Assembly: GCA_002946415.1 (NCBI GenBank)
Contig: NJPS01000048.1
Span: 1,240,001 to 1,304,000 of the forward strand
From: Rutstroemia sp. NJR-2017a BVV2
Taxonomy: Eukaryota; Ascomycota; Leotiomycetes; Helotiales; Rutstroemiaceae
DNA: 64,000 nucleotides
Reading direction: 5' to 3'
Of this stretch, positions 35,229-47,448 are shown one piece after another. Every line of letters starts with the position of its first letter. Position 1 is the first letter of the stretch. Made by a program: the position numbers and the translations under genes. The notes beneath the pieces are model-generated. The model was given only the letters and a program-made list of their open reading frames with translations, was not told where the DNA came from and did not search any database.

Positions 35229-37023
35229 CTATTTGCCATAAGGTCCTGTCAGCTGTGGTCCTGGCCCCTGGCCCTTTGCCTTGTTCACAGCACCCATTAC
35301 GCCTGCGGGCAATATATGCATATCGGTTGCGACACTGATCATATGGAACCCTTGGTCAGCATATCCTTTCGCCTGTTCTCCACTCGTGCAGAAGATTCCA
35401 GCCTTTTTGCCAGCTGCCTTGGCTGCATTCAAAGTCTTCGTGATTGCAGCATGCAAGTTTTCATGCATGTTGCCTCCAATGATTGGATGTCCGATATTGT
35501 TTCCCAGATCAAAAGGACCAACGAAGAGTACGTCAATACCAGGAACAGCAGCGATGGCCTCGACATTTTCGACCGCTTCTTTGGTCTCAATTTGTACCAT
35601 AGTAAGCAGAGAATCGTTTGCCTGCTGGAGGTAATCCTCGGAATTTAGTTCGGGATGGAAACGCTCGTGTGGAAATGGCGATCCGAATCCTCTCATGCCT
35701 TGCGGAGGAAACTTGGCACTCTGTACAAGCTTTTCTGCACCCTCGGCGGTGTATAGAAGTGGTACCAGGACACCGTGAGCTCCGGAATCCAGTGCGCCTG
35801 TCAACTATATCAACAATTAAGCGCCCAGAGCGTTTATTCGGGGACTTACGCTTGACCATCCATCCCTGATTATCTGGAATTCTGACTATGGGGCTCACCC
35901 CGCACGCTGCGACTGCAGGAACTGCATCGTGCATGGCGGCATCTTTGAATCATTAGATTAGTCTTTGCATAAAAGAAAATGTAAACGAAATGGAATGCTC
36001 AAGATATAACAGAGAACCGAGTGTCTGGAAAGTCGACAATGACGTATTTAGAGGCCGCTATTGATGCTCCTAGACTTTCACAGGCTGAAACCATTGACTG
36101 TAGGGAGCATGATGACCTCCTATCTCGACTAGTCATGCGATATTTTCAATCTTGCGGTGGGAAGAATACTACAATCTAGAGTATTTTTCTTGTCTTCTAG
36201 TCGGGTTGTCGGTCATAATCGACTGTAACTTGTTCCATGATCCACTAGTCCGGACCTCGTGAATTTCTGGGCATCTAAATTCCACTGGACTGAACGCTGA
36301 ACGCATATTGTATGCGTATCTATTCAGGATTGCCGAAACAGAGTCATTAGGGGTAATGGAACTGATCGACCAGCTTTCGGTCTCTGAATATGCAGCAAGA
36401 CAACTTTTCAGGATCCTCACAAAATTTGAACAACCGACTGCCCAATTTTCACATGATATCTGCACCATGAGATATTGCTGGCCAATTAATTGGCCTTAAT
36501 GGTCCAAACTCAGTGCACAACCTATGCAAAGAATAAGTGCATTCTTAATGAGCTGCATATGCGCAACATGGATACAGCTGATTATCTCGGGAATGCACAT
36601 GTATGGTCCGTCACTGAAGAACCTCAATATCCTATAGCCTTTGCCTTTCCAAAGATCGGGGTCGAGCTTGTCACCGATGACGGCGTCGTAGAAGGACAAA
36701 ATGAAAAAGTGATCATGAAGCGTATGAAGAGATCATGACTCACCGTCAATGTTGCCATGCTCGCAATCGACCAACACCCAATCCACCCCCGTCCTAGCAA
36801 GAGTTCTAGAGACGTTGGCTCCCGGTATCATCTGCCAGCATCCCAAAGCAGGTTCCTTCCCCTCCTCCATCACCCTCCGCAAACGGTTTGCTGCTTGCAT
36901 AGACACCATGTTGCCGTAAAGTTTGACGTTGGGGTCTTTTACCGGATTCAATCCGCTTGGTCGAGATAGCGTTTGTTTCAGAGTAGAGTTAACCCTCAGA
37001 ATGTTTTGATGCAAACGAAACAT
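35229..37023 (-). CDS. HpcH/HpaI family aldolase
   Basis: Exons 36744-37023, 35850-35942 and 35229-35797 give 313 residues. Motifs of the 2,4-dihydroxyhept-2-ene-1,7-dioate aldolase / 2-keto-3-deoxy acid aldolase family are present: GVDWVLVDCEHGNID with the catalytic His, then AVPAVAACGVSPIVRIPDNQ, DSGAHGVLVPLLYTAEGA, GSPFPHERFHPELNS, VQIETKEAVENVEAIAAVPG with the metal-binding Glu, and DVLFVGPFDLGNNIG. These enzymes split or form hydroxy-keto acids from pyruvate and an aldehyde with a divalent metal. Intron 1 is 801 nt, far longer than usual, and interrupts the codon after NID. The ATG at 37023 is the first in frame and gives a short, possibly mitochondrial leader. Confidence 0.92.
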
Positions 37024-39918
37024 GAAGTGATAGTTATTGATGTTTTGTGACCTCCGGAAAAGTTTCCGGGGCAAAGGTCGAATACTTACCCCACACTTAG
37101 CGTATCCGGTTCCCTTCTCCTATACAGGAAGGAGGGGTAGAGATTCACGTCATTTCCTGTAGCCGGGACATCAATGCGGACGGGAATCACCTGTATATCC
37201 TTCATGGAAGCGGTATCAACAAGATGAGGATATGCGACAGTAACAGTTTGTACCGTTGTCAAAACACACAACAAGTGCCAGACTGGGTGATAACCGGAAA
37301 TTTTGGTGACGCCAAGGAATTACCAGATAGGGAAGCCGATTCGAGGAATGCCTCACACGGCAAGTGGGGGTTTCATATCCATACTTCGTCGATGGCTAAG
37401 GTTGTTTGGACCGGAAAAGAAGCGTGCATGAAGCTATTCCCATGGACTGCACTTCCGGCGGTTGAGCTATCAATATACTCCCCGGACTGAGGTGAAGCCG
37501 CTGTACTCGGTCAGAGATGTTTGGCTTTCAACAGCGTTTTGACTTTCAACCGATAGCCCCTTATTTATCAAGCCTCATACTGTACTCCGTACTTCGTACG
37601 ACGTCCACGGGAGCAAGGAACTCACCCCGCGTTGTGCTCCAGATCCCAGCCCCAAAGAAGCAAAGAAAGGGTTTGTCATAGAAATGCAAGAACTTCCCCA
37701 ATTCCACGTGGGAGGGGATGCCCAAGCCCAACCTAGCCGAGGGGCTTGAAACCGGTAGGAAAATTGCATGACCCGGTTGACACAACAGCTTGAATTTGTC
37801 TTGGTGCATCATTAATTGCTGACCATTAATGTCTACCTAACGACACAACTGCGACTGTACGAAGTATAGAGGAGGTACAAGTAAAACAAGAGCGGTCAGG
37901 AATTACTTGTAGTCAGGGAGTCACAGCAATAACCGTCAAAGGCCGAGCTCAACGGATTGACGAATGGCGCATGGCGCATGGCGAATGGACGAATTGGAGC
38001 AGCAACTTGGAAATAGTTCTTCTGACCCCCACGCTCCCGGTCTCCACGCAGCGGCGCATACTGGTAAGCCACAACATGGGGTTGGACGCTTGATGCAAGA
38101 GTCTCGATCGATCACCCACTCCACTTCGCAAGGGCGTGACTTCAAGCACGAAACCACGGCTTTGGGAAAAAGCTAAGTTAGAGAGGATGCGGAAAGAAGA
38201 AAGCCATTTCCATTTTTTCCTTTTTCGGTTCACGCTGGTCAAGGCTAGGGGTATGAAACCATTCGTCACGAGGTGCAAGAATTTTATTGAGTATAGGAGC
38301 ACATAGGGGTCAGTGTGCGGACAAAAGTACTAAAGTATGAAATACTTCGTATATGGTTGAAGCAATGAGATTTGTTTGAGGTAGAAAGTGGATGGTGTTG
38401 GGCATCGCCGACATGGTTTCGATAATGTGCATGTGCATGCTCTAAGTATTCTCCTCCCCCAGTTCAACCAAAAAGCGTTCTAGAAAGCACGACACACCTC
38501 GTTTTCCTTCACAATTTTTCCAGAAAATCCTTGCGTGTCTTACTTTATTGTCCGTAATTGTTACCCACGAGCCCCTTACATCATCCTTGCCTTGAACGGG
38601 TCAGCAAGAAAAATGCAAACTGCCCGATCACATCCGTTCACACGGTCCGCATGAATCACTTTCCTCCTATCTCCTTCCCCCCGCCGACTTCTGTTTCGCA
38701 GCTGGCACTTACTTAGTACTTTAGTAGCAGGTGAACCTCGCTGTGGCTAGGGAGGCCCTGATGTCAATACCAAGTATTGACCTCGGTCATAGGCCGGATC
38801 ATTGCAATCAGGCGCACGAAGTATTCTCTTTTTTGCCTCACAGAGCTGGAGAGCGATCCACGGCTGATTGACGTAGCATTTTTGCTGTTCCGCATCTGGG
38901 AAAGTCACTGAATTGGGAGGTCCAGATTCTTCCTGTCCGGTCAGCATGTCCCAATTCTGTTCCAGTGGCTGTCTCTCCATTCTCATTCTGGACTTTGGAT
39001 AGCTGCAGCAACACCTATAGAGCAGAAAGGTAGTATCACCTGGACCTTGCTGTGGAACAAAATATGATGGTTTTCTGTGCTTACATGGTCCTACGGAGGT
39101 AATACATTTGACAAGGATCCGGGGAGAAAAGCTTTCTTTGTTCCCTTTTTCGTCTCATCGGTGTGGAACAAAGCAAAGACGGCCGGAGCGGTGATGAAAA
39201 GAATTGGCTTCGTTTACGGAAGAAACGGTCTGCGTCTTTTACTGGCACTGGCACACAAACACAACAAGTGGAAGGGGAAAGGGTCATCGAGACCTTCTTC
39301 TAATCTTCCATTTGGTGGGTCGCAACGCCATCCGCCATCCGCTTTCCAGGTTATGGCTGGTACCCGCACCGTACCCGTACTTGTACTTCATAGTATGTAC
39401 TCCGTACTTTTTACTCGTAACTAAGTATAATACTGTTTACGAGCTATTTACGAGCTATTTACGAGCTATTTACGACCTTTACCAGGTATTGGCGTAATAT
39501 TTCTCTTGCATTAACTTAACTTCTTGTAAGGCACACGACCGGCCCTACCGTTATTTGCCGTCAACTCTTTCCGTTTAAGTCTCCTGCCTTCCTTCCCTAC
39601 TTTCTTGTGCAAGTATTCTTCATTCTTCCTCGTCGTGGGATTTTGCTTAATTACCTCACTGCCCCCCCAATCCTCTTCGTCATATTCTTTCCACTTTTTC
39701 TTTCCTGGTCACACCGAGTTCATATATATACTCATATGTTCCATCATTGATTCTAGTTTGCTCTACATTACATCATATTATCGCCTATCTATTTACTGTT
39801 AACTCCTTCCCTCTAGTCCAGTAAAATAGACCTCGGACTTTCTCTGACCTTTCTCAATCAACATACCAAATACCTGGCATTATCTTCTCAACGGTAGAAT
39901 TCACATACAACCTCGACC
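37024..39918. other. Long intergenic stretch
   Basis: Nearly 2.9 kb without a supportable gene. It contains several TACTCCGTACTT-like and TACTTCGTAC-like short motifs (near 37580, 38340 and 39395), a small GGCGCATGGCGCATGGCGAAT repeat near 37968, and a 12-bp tandem repeat at 39435-39475. Pyrimidine-rich sequence at 39550-39900 suggests the gluconokinase promoter. Confidence 0.5.
39435..39475. repeat. 12-bp tandem repeat
   Basis: A TTTACGAGCTAT unit is repeated just over three times. It lies about 450 bp upstream of the gluconokinase start. Confidence 0.9.
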
Positions 39919-40656
39919 ATGTTGTCCTACGAGAATCGTTCAACATTGGGCCAACCCACACCTGCTACTGCAGATCACATCCCAATCTCGACTTCCTCAA
40001 ATTCATTGTCGAATAAAACTTCCGCTCGTCAGTCTCGTTCGAAACACCACCATATCTGGTTGATCACCGGCCCTGCTGGATGTGGAAAGAGCACCGTTGC
40101 TCAATATGTTGCCAAAGCAATGAACCTTCCTTTCATTGAAGGAGACGAGGTACATACACGAATTGTTTTCTTCCAAGTGTTCTACGTTCTAACTCAAGTC
40201 AAATTCTAGTTTCACCCAAAAGCCAATGTCGAGAAAATGTCCAAGGGCATCCCTCTGACCGACGCTGATCGATGGGATTGGCTTACAGCTCTTCGCGAAG
40301 AATCCTTACGTCGTCTTACATCCGGCTCCGACGGCGTTGTCCTCACATGCTCAGCCCTAAAGCGCAAATACCGGGACGTTATCCGCGTTGCACCATACTA
40401 CGATCGCGACGTTCTAGTACATTTCGTGTATCTACATGCTAGCGAGGAAGTTCTTTTGAAGCGAGTACAAGAAAGACATGGACACTACATGGGCGCAAAT
40501 ATGGTGCACAGCCAATTTGATATTCTTGAGGAACCAAGCAAAGATGAGACCGACGTCATCAGCGTTGACGTTAGCAAATCCAAGGAGGCAGTCGAAGAGG
40601 ACGCTTTGGCCAAGATCCACGAAGTGATCCAAGGAGAAATGGAGAGAGATTCATGA
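39919..40656 (+). CDS. Gluconokinase
   Basis: Exons 39919-40149 and 40210-40656, with a 60-nt phase-0 intron, give 225 residues. The P-loop GPAGCGKST lies at about residues 51-59, followed by AKAMNLPFIEGDEFHPKANV with the intron inside it. MSKGIPLTDADRWDWL, VLTCSALKRKYRDVIR and HYMGANMVHSQFDILEEP complete the GntK signature. The enzyme phosphorylates D-gluconate to 6-phosphogluconate for the pentose phosphate pathway. A Ser/Thr-rich N-terminal extension of about 45 residues precedes the core, longer than in bacterial GntK. The enzyme is expected in the cytosol. Confidence 0.95.
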
Positions 40657-41949
40657 TACCCCACTACAGAACGGATTGGCGAAAGAAAGATTCTCATACT
40701 CGCAAATGAGAAACAAGATATCACTCGGCTACGGCGAACTATCTATTTCGGTGCTCGGCGTTAATTCGCTGATCAGGCGTATTCGATATCCATGACCGAG
40801 TTTGTCCTTTAGATTCACGTCTTTCAAGGTGCTCGGAGAATTCTAGGTTTTGGCTTCAAGTTTTATTGGCGGGCCCGCTCGGCTCGGATACATTTTTATT
40901 TCACATACGGATCTCTATGGGCTAGGACTAGAATAAAAAAGGTCACCGGCGTTTCTCTGATTTCCGCCTATGGCCAATTGGCTTATGGCTTTTTATCCTT
41001 TTCAAGCATTATTTTTAGCTTAAGCGGCTTACGTCGTGACGACAAGACGCAGAGAACAAGAACAGGAACGGGTGTGGCAGATGAGATGTAGAAAAAGAAC
41101 ATGGATAGCTATGCAGAATAGATTAATAAAGGTCATGAGAGAGTTTCAGACAATGTCTAGAATGTTGCGTTTCTCCCCAGGATATTGATTTTCATGATCT
41201 ACCTCCTGCCTACTTGGATCTCCATCCCCCCCTGATGTGCCTCTCAAATGCGGGGTAGCGGGGGATAAATGTACTGTACCCCAACCACCACATGCCTCTC
41301 ATAATTTATCCCTGGTCAGACAACGCATTGGGTACCACAAGGCTGAACAAACCACCTTGCGGGCTTGTATTACTATGAGCCCTTTAGTCCGAGCTGACCT
41401 CTTTCTTATATGCGGTGAATATCGTATATGTAGGCCAAGGCAAACTGAAACATATCTTCATATTTTTTAATATAACTATCTAGAGTCTACAGTACGGTGT
41501 GTTTCCTACTCCCTTTTTATAGGACAGAAACGCCAGCATCCGTCCCCCTCTTTCAACCCCCCACACATGCAATTTGACGCATCATGCAAAACGGCGGATG
41601 CTAGTTGCGGATAAAGAAGAAAAGGACAGAAAAGGAGAAGATGCAGATTACAAAAAGAAACGCCGCGTCGTAATGGAGAAGCCTCTGTGAGATGGGCTAT
41701 TCGTCATTTCTGGATGAGTGTATGTCGTATCGGGTCGTGGCGCTAATGTTGTATGACGGCGAAGGGCTGGAACGAAATGTGGTCTCGTGCCTGAATGGAT
41801 GGCTGCTGACTCCAAGCAGGCTGCAGCTTTTCGATGGTTTTTGGACGGTTCGTGCAGGTTTACTGTAGCTGGCTAGTTGGGGCAATTGGTAGGTCGGGTA
41901 AATATGAGAAAGATATAATGGGATCCCCACAGGTGTCGTCGATCTTATC
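40657..41949. other. Intergenic stretch
   Basis: 3' flanks of gluconokinase (plus) and of the E2 gene (minus). Short open frames only; nothing is supported. Confidence 0.5.
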
Positions 41950-43447
41950 TCATTTTAGGTGCACAAGCATACTCTCTGGATCTTCCACAAAGCCTCGCAC
42001 CATCTCCGCTGCTCGTGCCATCGTCGCACCGTCTATAACGCGGTGGTCGGCGCTCCAGCTGAAATTCATGATTTTCTTCTGGATGAGCTCGCCGGATGAG
42101 TTGAACGCGGGGATGGTTCGCAGTTTGCCGATGCCGAGGATGGCGAGCTGCGTTTCGACGAGGACGGGTGCAACGTAGGTTCCGCCTATGTTGCCAATGT
42201 TGGAGACGGTTATGGTGCCGCCGGATAGGTGAGTGCTGGTGAGAGAAGAGGTAGATGCGAGGCTTTGGAGCTGGGAGATGGAAGAGGCGATTTCGAGGAC
42301 GGACGCGTTTGATGTGGATTTTATGACAGGCACAAGAAGACCGTTGGATGTGTCCATTGCTACGCCGATGTTATGTTGGGGTCGCATCACTAAAACCGGC
42401 TTCTGTGTGGCAGGGTCGGTGTCTAAGCGGGCGTTGAGGATTGGATATTTTTGAAGAGTTAGTGAAACAGCCTTGATGATGAACGGAAGGTAGGATATTT
42501 TTGTGACATTGTTCATGGGGGTGGCAGATAGTTGCTTGTTGAGCCGCTCACGCAGTTGAGAGAGTCGCGTAAAGTCGATCTCGTCGGCGTATAGGAAGTG
42601 TGGAATATTCAAAGACTTCGTCATAGTTTTGAACATTTGATGTTGTGTAGGCGTTAACTGGGTAATAGTCTCCTTTAGTGGTTCGGCATGTGGAGTTCTC
42701 TCCGAGGAGAGTTGACCATTTGTGGTAGATGATGCAGCTCTTTGCTTCGCGAATTGATGTATATCTTCCTTCAAAACTCTTCCGTCTTTGCCTGTTCCTG
42801 TTACATCCAATATATTCACATCTAGTTCCTTCGTGAGGTGTCGCACTGCGGGGGTAGCTAATGCTGCATGTTTTCCCTTGGGTTTTTTTATGGCATCAGT
42901 CTCCGCAGCTGACTGCGACGCTCCCGGTACATCAACACTGTAGTCTGAGGGATATTCCTCTTCAGTCTGCTTCTTTGACTCCTCGCCAACACGTGATCCT
43001 TCTATGGCATCCAGATCCTCTTGCTTGATCTCCCCCTGGATGTCAATGTCCAGTAAAGGCTTTCCGACTTGTGCCATCTCGCCAGCTTCATAGTGTAGTT
43101 TTTTGATGACACCGGCGAACCGGCTAGTGATCTCAACTGAAGCTTTGTCACTCTGAACTTCACACAGTTTATCCCATTCTTCCACCCGCGCCTCAGGTTC
43201 AACGAACCATTGGATGATTTCACATTCTCGAATGCCTAACGATCAAGTTAGTTCAGAGCCTGGGCTTCATAGAGATGATGGTCCATCTACCTTCACCAAT
43301 ATCTGCCAGCAGAAATGGCTTTACGGCCAATGCTCTCGACGAAGCATGAAAGAACTTATTGACCGCTGGTGATTGCCTCGGGAGTTTCAAACCCCGACGG
43401 AGGCTCGACGGTCTGGTAGACAACCTCAAGAACAAGTGGCGACGCAT
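41950..43447 (-). CDS. Branched-chain alpha-keto acid dehydrogenase E2 (dihydrolipoyl transacylase), mitochondrial
   Basis: Exons 43291-43447 and 41950-43235 give 480 residues. An Arg/Ser-rich presequence (MRRHLFLRLSTRPSSLRRGL) leads to the lipoyl domain KPFLLADIGEGIRECEIIQW and the lipoylated Lys in CEVQSDKASVE at about residue 83. The peripheral subunit-binding domain is ATPAVRHLTKELDVNILDVT followed by GRVLKEDI. The catalytic domain includes IPHFLYADEIDFTRL, MRPQHNIGVAMDTSNGLLVP and the active site FSWSADHRVIDGATMARAAE. WFVEPEARVEEW and the overall pattern fit branched-chain E2 better than pyruvate or 2-oxoglutarate E2. It transfers acyl groups to CoA in Leu, Ile and Val breakdown. It shares a 239-bp divergent promoter with ATP10. 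Confidence 0.94.
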
Positions 43448-43686
43448 ATTGTATGAATTGAAATAAACCTCAGAGGAATTTATGGAAAAAAGTAAAGTGT
43501 TTGGTCTTGCATGTTGGAGAGAATGCGAAGTATCTACGAAAGCACAGTGGAGGAAATCCGGGGTATCGGTTACCCGCGGGACAAAAGGGTCCAAGCTTTC
43601 CTGGAGACAGGGATCGCGGTGTCTTCCGTCTGGGGAACAAATTTTATTCTGGGTGGATGGTGGGACGCGATTCTGCACGTCTTCAT
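43448..43686. promoter_or_regulatory. Short bidirectional promoter between two mitochondrial genes
   Basis: Only 239 bp separate the start codons of the E2 gene (minus) and the ATP10 gene (plus). The open frame upstream of ATP10 continues through it, so the exact ATP10 start is not fixed. No individual site can be named. Confidence 0.5.
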
Positions 43687-44804
43687 ATGACATTGACCAC
43701 CAAGATGATCGCTGCTCGGATACCCTTACGAAATGCGAGCCGCGGATTGAGTACGACGCAATGTCTGCTTTGCCAATGGCGGTCTTTTACAACTACCTAT
43801 CGACGATTGGACGCCAAGGAACCGAAGCTAGCACCCTCCAGGCCGTCAGTTCTAGATGAGGCTCCTCGCTCTTATGGCAAGAAAGTTACAGAATTCACGC
43901 CGAGGCCGCTAGATCGAGCAATTGGTCTTCCGAATCCACCTAGACCTGGAGAAAATACTGGCATAGATCCCAGGACCTGGAGAGAACGAAGAGATGATTT
44001 CGTCAATTATGACAAGCATCTCGCCAGGCGGGAACGGTTGTGAGTATTACTTCAATCACTAGTCGTAGCTGTTCGCTGCACGCATTCTCGGAGAATTTGA
44101 CTCACCACAACCATAGGACTAAAGCGATCGCGAAACCATATTACAGAGATTGGAGCAACTTGAAGTTCTCCAGAGGGAAATCGTTCCTAGCGCCGCCCCG
44201 GTTATTCAAGGCCGAACGAGCACTCTATTTTCCCAATCTGTTCGGGAGAACCTTAGTCAAGAGAGCAAAACGATATGCTGATACGACGCCAGTCTTGATG
44301 GGCAAAATTTCGGTCGTGTCTGTGTTTAGTAGTGCCTGGGGAGAGAATCAAGCTGCGACCTTCGCATCCACCAAACACAATCCCGAATTACACGAGGTCC
44401 TGGAGAACAACAAGGGAAGAGCACAACTAGTCCATATCAACATTGAAGAGAATTATCTGAAAGCTCTGATAATCAAGCTGTTTATACCAGGTCTGAGGAA
44501 AAGACTGAGCGAGCCGAATTGGGGGAAGTATTTCATGGTTCAGAAAGGACTAAATGATGATATCAAGGATGCTATAGGACTGCTAAACAACAAAGTTGGA
44601 TATACCTATTTGCTGGATGAGCAGTGTAAAATCAGATGGGCGGGAAGTGGCGAGGCGGAGCCTGATGAGAGAAGTGATTTGGTCAAAGGTGTGCGACGTT
44701 TGCTGGCAGAGACCAAATTGGCTCAGGATTCTATAGAGGCTGCAAATACCCAGCCGAAGAGCGCTCAAAACCTGGAAACTGCGGCCGTCTCCATAAAGTC
44801 ATAA
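43687..44804 (+). CDS. ATP10: Mitochondrial ATPase assembly factor ATP10
   Basis: Exons 43687-44039 and 44117-44804 give 346 residues; a start at the next Met (43705) is also possible. The basic N-terminal leader (IPLRNASRGLSTTQ) suits matrix import. LPNPPRPGENTGIDPRTWRE and DFVNYDKHLARRERL precede the intron. After it come FLAPPRLFKAERALYFPNLF and the conserved core GKISVVSVFSSAWGENQAAT, then VHINIEENYLKALIIKLF, TYLLDEQCKIRWAGSGEAE and a C-terminal helix. Atp10 is a peripheral inner-membrane chaperone that helps insert subunit 6 into the F0 sector of ATP synthase. The last 50 residues are polar and less conserved. Confidence 0.93.
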
Positions 44805-44921
44805 TCGTACAAAGCGGTCCTCTCTCCAAACCATCAAATTTTCTCCAAACGCCAGCTTCTTGCTACCATGATTAGTCGTTCGCACGAAAGCATTGATCCC
44901 AAACTCCTATATACCCAAACT

Positions 44922-45716
44922 TTACATAAAGTACAAGAACATCAAAAAGCAGAACGCAATAAAACTGCCCATGATGATCCCATCTCTCCGTTTTTTCGCA
45001 CCAATCCTCTGAATTAGACTATTCAACCCAGGCACTTGACTTGCTGCTCCAGTAATTCTGCGATTAATGCTCGCCAATGTCTCTCTTTGTAATCCAAAAC
45101 TTTCATTCACAGCGTATGCCTGACTCAACACACTATCTGTCATGTTATGGCTATTATCAATGCGACTTCGCTCGTCCAACATATAATCTGCTTCCGCAGC
45201 TTCTGGATTGCTGGCATGGTATGCGGAGATATCGTTGCGCACGTTGGAGAGGAGGTTTGCCCGATTGCGGGCATCGGAAATCGAAGATCGCAGACGAGCC
45301 AGCTCGCGGCGGTGGTCGAGGAGAATTTCGCGATGGCGGGAAAGATTGTTCTGTCGAGTGGCTGAGGCTGTTAGGGAAGAATCGCTATCAAGGAGACGGG
45401 AGAGTTGTGATATCAAGGTTTCTCTCTGAGATACTGGTAAGTAAAGGTCCTAGCAGTAGCGGGCGCGTGTATGGATATACCTTCTCCAGAATCTCCTGCA
45501 GCTTCATCTCCGTCGAACGTTCATCTTCTGTCGGTTTAGGGGGAATATTTGGAACGGCGGAGAATTGTGAATACGTGTGGAAAAGTGTCTCGGTCTTTAT
45601 GGCTGGTGATTAGCTTAGGAAGGTATTGAGAACCTGGGGAAGGCATATACTTGTGTTTCTAATGACCGAGCTTGTTGCCGTAACTGCGCCCAACCCTGTC
45701 CTGTAGAGGTAGACAT
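44922..45716 (-). CDS. GOS1: Golgi v-SNARE Gos1 (GS28 type)
   Basis: Exons 45651-45716, 45481-45594 and 44922-45425 with 55-56 nt introns give 227 residues. MSTSTGQGWAQLRQQARSLE starts the N-terminal helical part; TETLFHTYSQFSAVPNIPPK follows. The SNARE heptad region includes MTDSVLSQAYAVNESFGLQR and NRRITGAASQVPGLNSLIQR, the last having the expected polar layer. The C-terminal anchor is IIMGSFIAFCFLMFLYFM directly at the end. Gos1 acts with Sed5, Ykt6 and Sft1 in intra-Golgi and retrograde transport. Size matches yeast Gos1 (223). It is convergent with ATP10; the two stop codons are about 120 bp apart. Confidence 0.95.
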
Positions 45717-46258
45717 TGCCGTGATCTAGTTCCGAAATCTTGTGTATGTGTGAGCATCCGTTATCACTTCAAGTTTGGCTCAACATGGTGTGTTGAACAT
45801 TACGTTGCCGGAGCCGGAAGATCTACAGACCGTGCCTTCTTTGTCAGCACATGGCCAGAAACCACACTAACACTATCGCACTACTACTATGGTGAACTAC
45901 ATTATTATCATGGAACCTTCGCGGTATTGACTCACTTCGAGCTTTAGAAGATTGCATGCGCTGTATGTCAAATATACCAAGTTCTACTATCATTCTATGT
46001 CGAATTCTGTATAATGCTACCCGAATACGACATTCTATCTGCCAAGTCTGTATCACTGTGTTGATGACAACCCTGTAGAACCTTCTTCAAATATCAAATA
46101 AACGCCATACCAAATCATCGCCACGCAGAACAATGCCATGGAAAATGAAAGAGTGCCCATATAAGGTAAAGAGTTGTCATGTGCATTCATCAACCACCTA
46201 CAAACCATGCTATCAAATCGCTCCCAACGCCCATATGCTTGTAATATATTGATCCAAT
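45717..46258. other. Intergenic stretch
   Basis: Promoter of GOS1 and 3' flank of MOB2, both on the minus strand. Nothing else is seen. Confidence 0.5.
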
Positions 46259-47448
46259 CTAATTGACACCAGCAAGTTGAAGAAGTCTCTCACCAGCCTT
46301 GAGGTTGGCGCAGCCGTAAGCTCTTGATTCTGGAGGGAATGTTCCATTGGCAGCCCAGAGGTCGATTAATGGTTGCATAGGCTCAAGTTCTTGTGGCTTT
46401 AACATGTCGATCTCGGTGGCGGTAAGGACAAAGTGACTAAAACAGCTGTTCATGTGCTTGTCGAGGTTGAGGTGATAGAAAGGATCTATGAAGTGCGCCC
46501 AGTAAAGATGAGCATAAACTCGGAACATTTGTCTGAAAATAGTTTGGCAGACATCAACAAATTCAACTGGAAAACCACTGCTTTTGCCAACCCAGTCACC
46601 AGGTCCGGCAAGTTGAGAAAGAGAGGTTGTCAAGCTTGTTGGTCCAGCCGGAATGGGGGTGTTAGAGCCCGGAGTATTGAGACCGCCAGAAGCATAGGTG
46701 GACCCAGCAATTTCTGGTCCGCCACTGTTGTGGCTATACGAGACTCCAGCAGGATCGGTCGGGAAAATTTGAGTGTTATCAATTTTGCCAGAAATCCATC
46801 TTTGCATAAGAGAAATATATTCGTGAGCCGGAACTTCAACCGGCTCTTTGCGAGAGTTCAGCCAAGTAAAGGAGTGATTACTGTGCGGATGATTAGATTC
46901 TGAGCCAAGAAAGGTTGATATTGAGAACTCACGCGCCAGCCGACATGCGAGGGCAAGTCTGAGGGTTGCAAATAGTAGTCCCATCCTCCTCTTTCTCATG
47001 AATGACACGAACGAAGTTCCATAGAATACGGTAGTGTTCGATAACTATAATTTATTAGCAAAAGAATTACAGAATTCAAGATGATTGCCTACCTTGATGA
47101 GCGATCCACTCCCCTGGCTCAACAGTTTTAGGTCGAGCCGATAGGGTCATGAAGTTACCTTTGACGATGTGCTTGGCATAAGCATTGTTGAGCCAAAGTG
47201 GCTTCGGTCGAGGTAGGTTGTAAATAGATAAGGGGTCATTAGAAGTAGGCATGCCAATTGATTGGTCATCCATTGACATGGATTGCGAGAGGGAGGGGGA
47301 GTTTGGAAGCGGGGAGATGCGAGGTGCGATATTTGCGGCAGGCGAAGAGCTTGACGGGGAATTGGCTGTAGGTGATGTTGGCGAAACTCCATTCATGCCA
47401 CCTGGGCTTTTGGTTCCACTGCTCTTACCACCGCGAAAGCGTCCGCTA
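46259..47448 (-). CDS. MOB2: MOB2-type kinase activator, first exon unresolved
   Basis: Exons 47093-47448, 46933-47044 and 46259-46880 join in frame; the first codons lie in an exon upstream of the TTTACAG acceptor at 47449-47450. The start here is therefore an exon edge, not an ATG. SGRFRGGKSSGTKSPGG is followed by a Ser/Pro-rich stretch and LPRPKPLWLNNAYAKHIVKG. The Mob/phocein core is clear: VEPGEWIAHQVIEHYRILWN, VIHEKEEDGTTICNPQTCPR, MSAGANHSFTWLNSRKEPVE, FVDVCQTIFRQMFRVYAHLY and HFIDPFYHLNLDKHMNSCFS. About 50 Gly/Ser-rich residues are inserted between ISGKIDNTQIFPTDP and the C-terminal helices. Mob2 binds and activates the NDR kinase Cbk1/Orb6 for polarity and cell separation; the insert and basic N-terminus fit Mob2 rather than Mob1. 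Confidence 0.9.

Noticed and set aside
36169..36499. Open frames on both strands inside the aldolase intron as separate genes
   Set aside because: Each is under 100 codons and lacks splice or start support; kept only as a note to the long intron.
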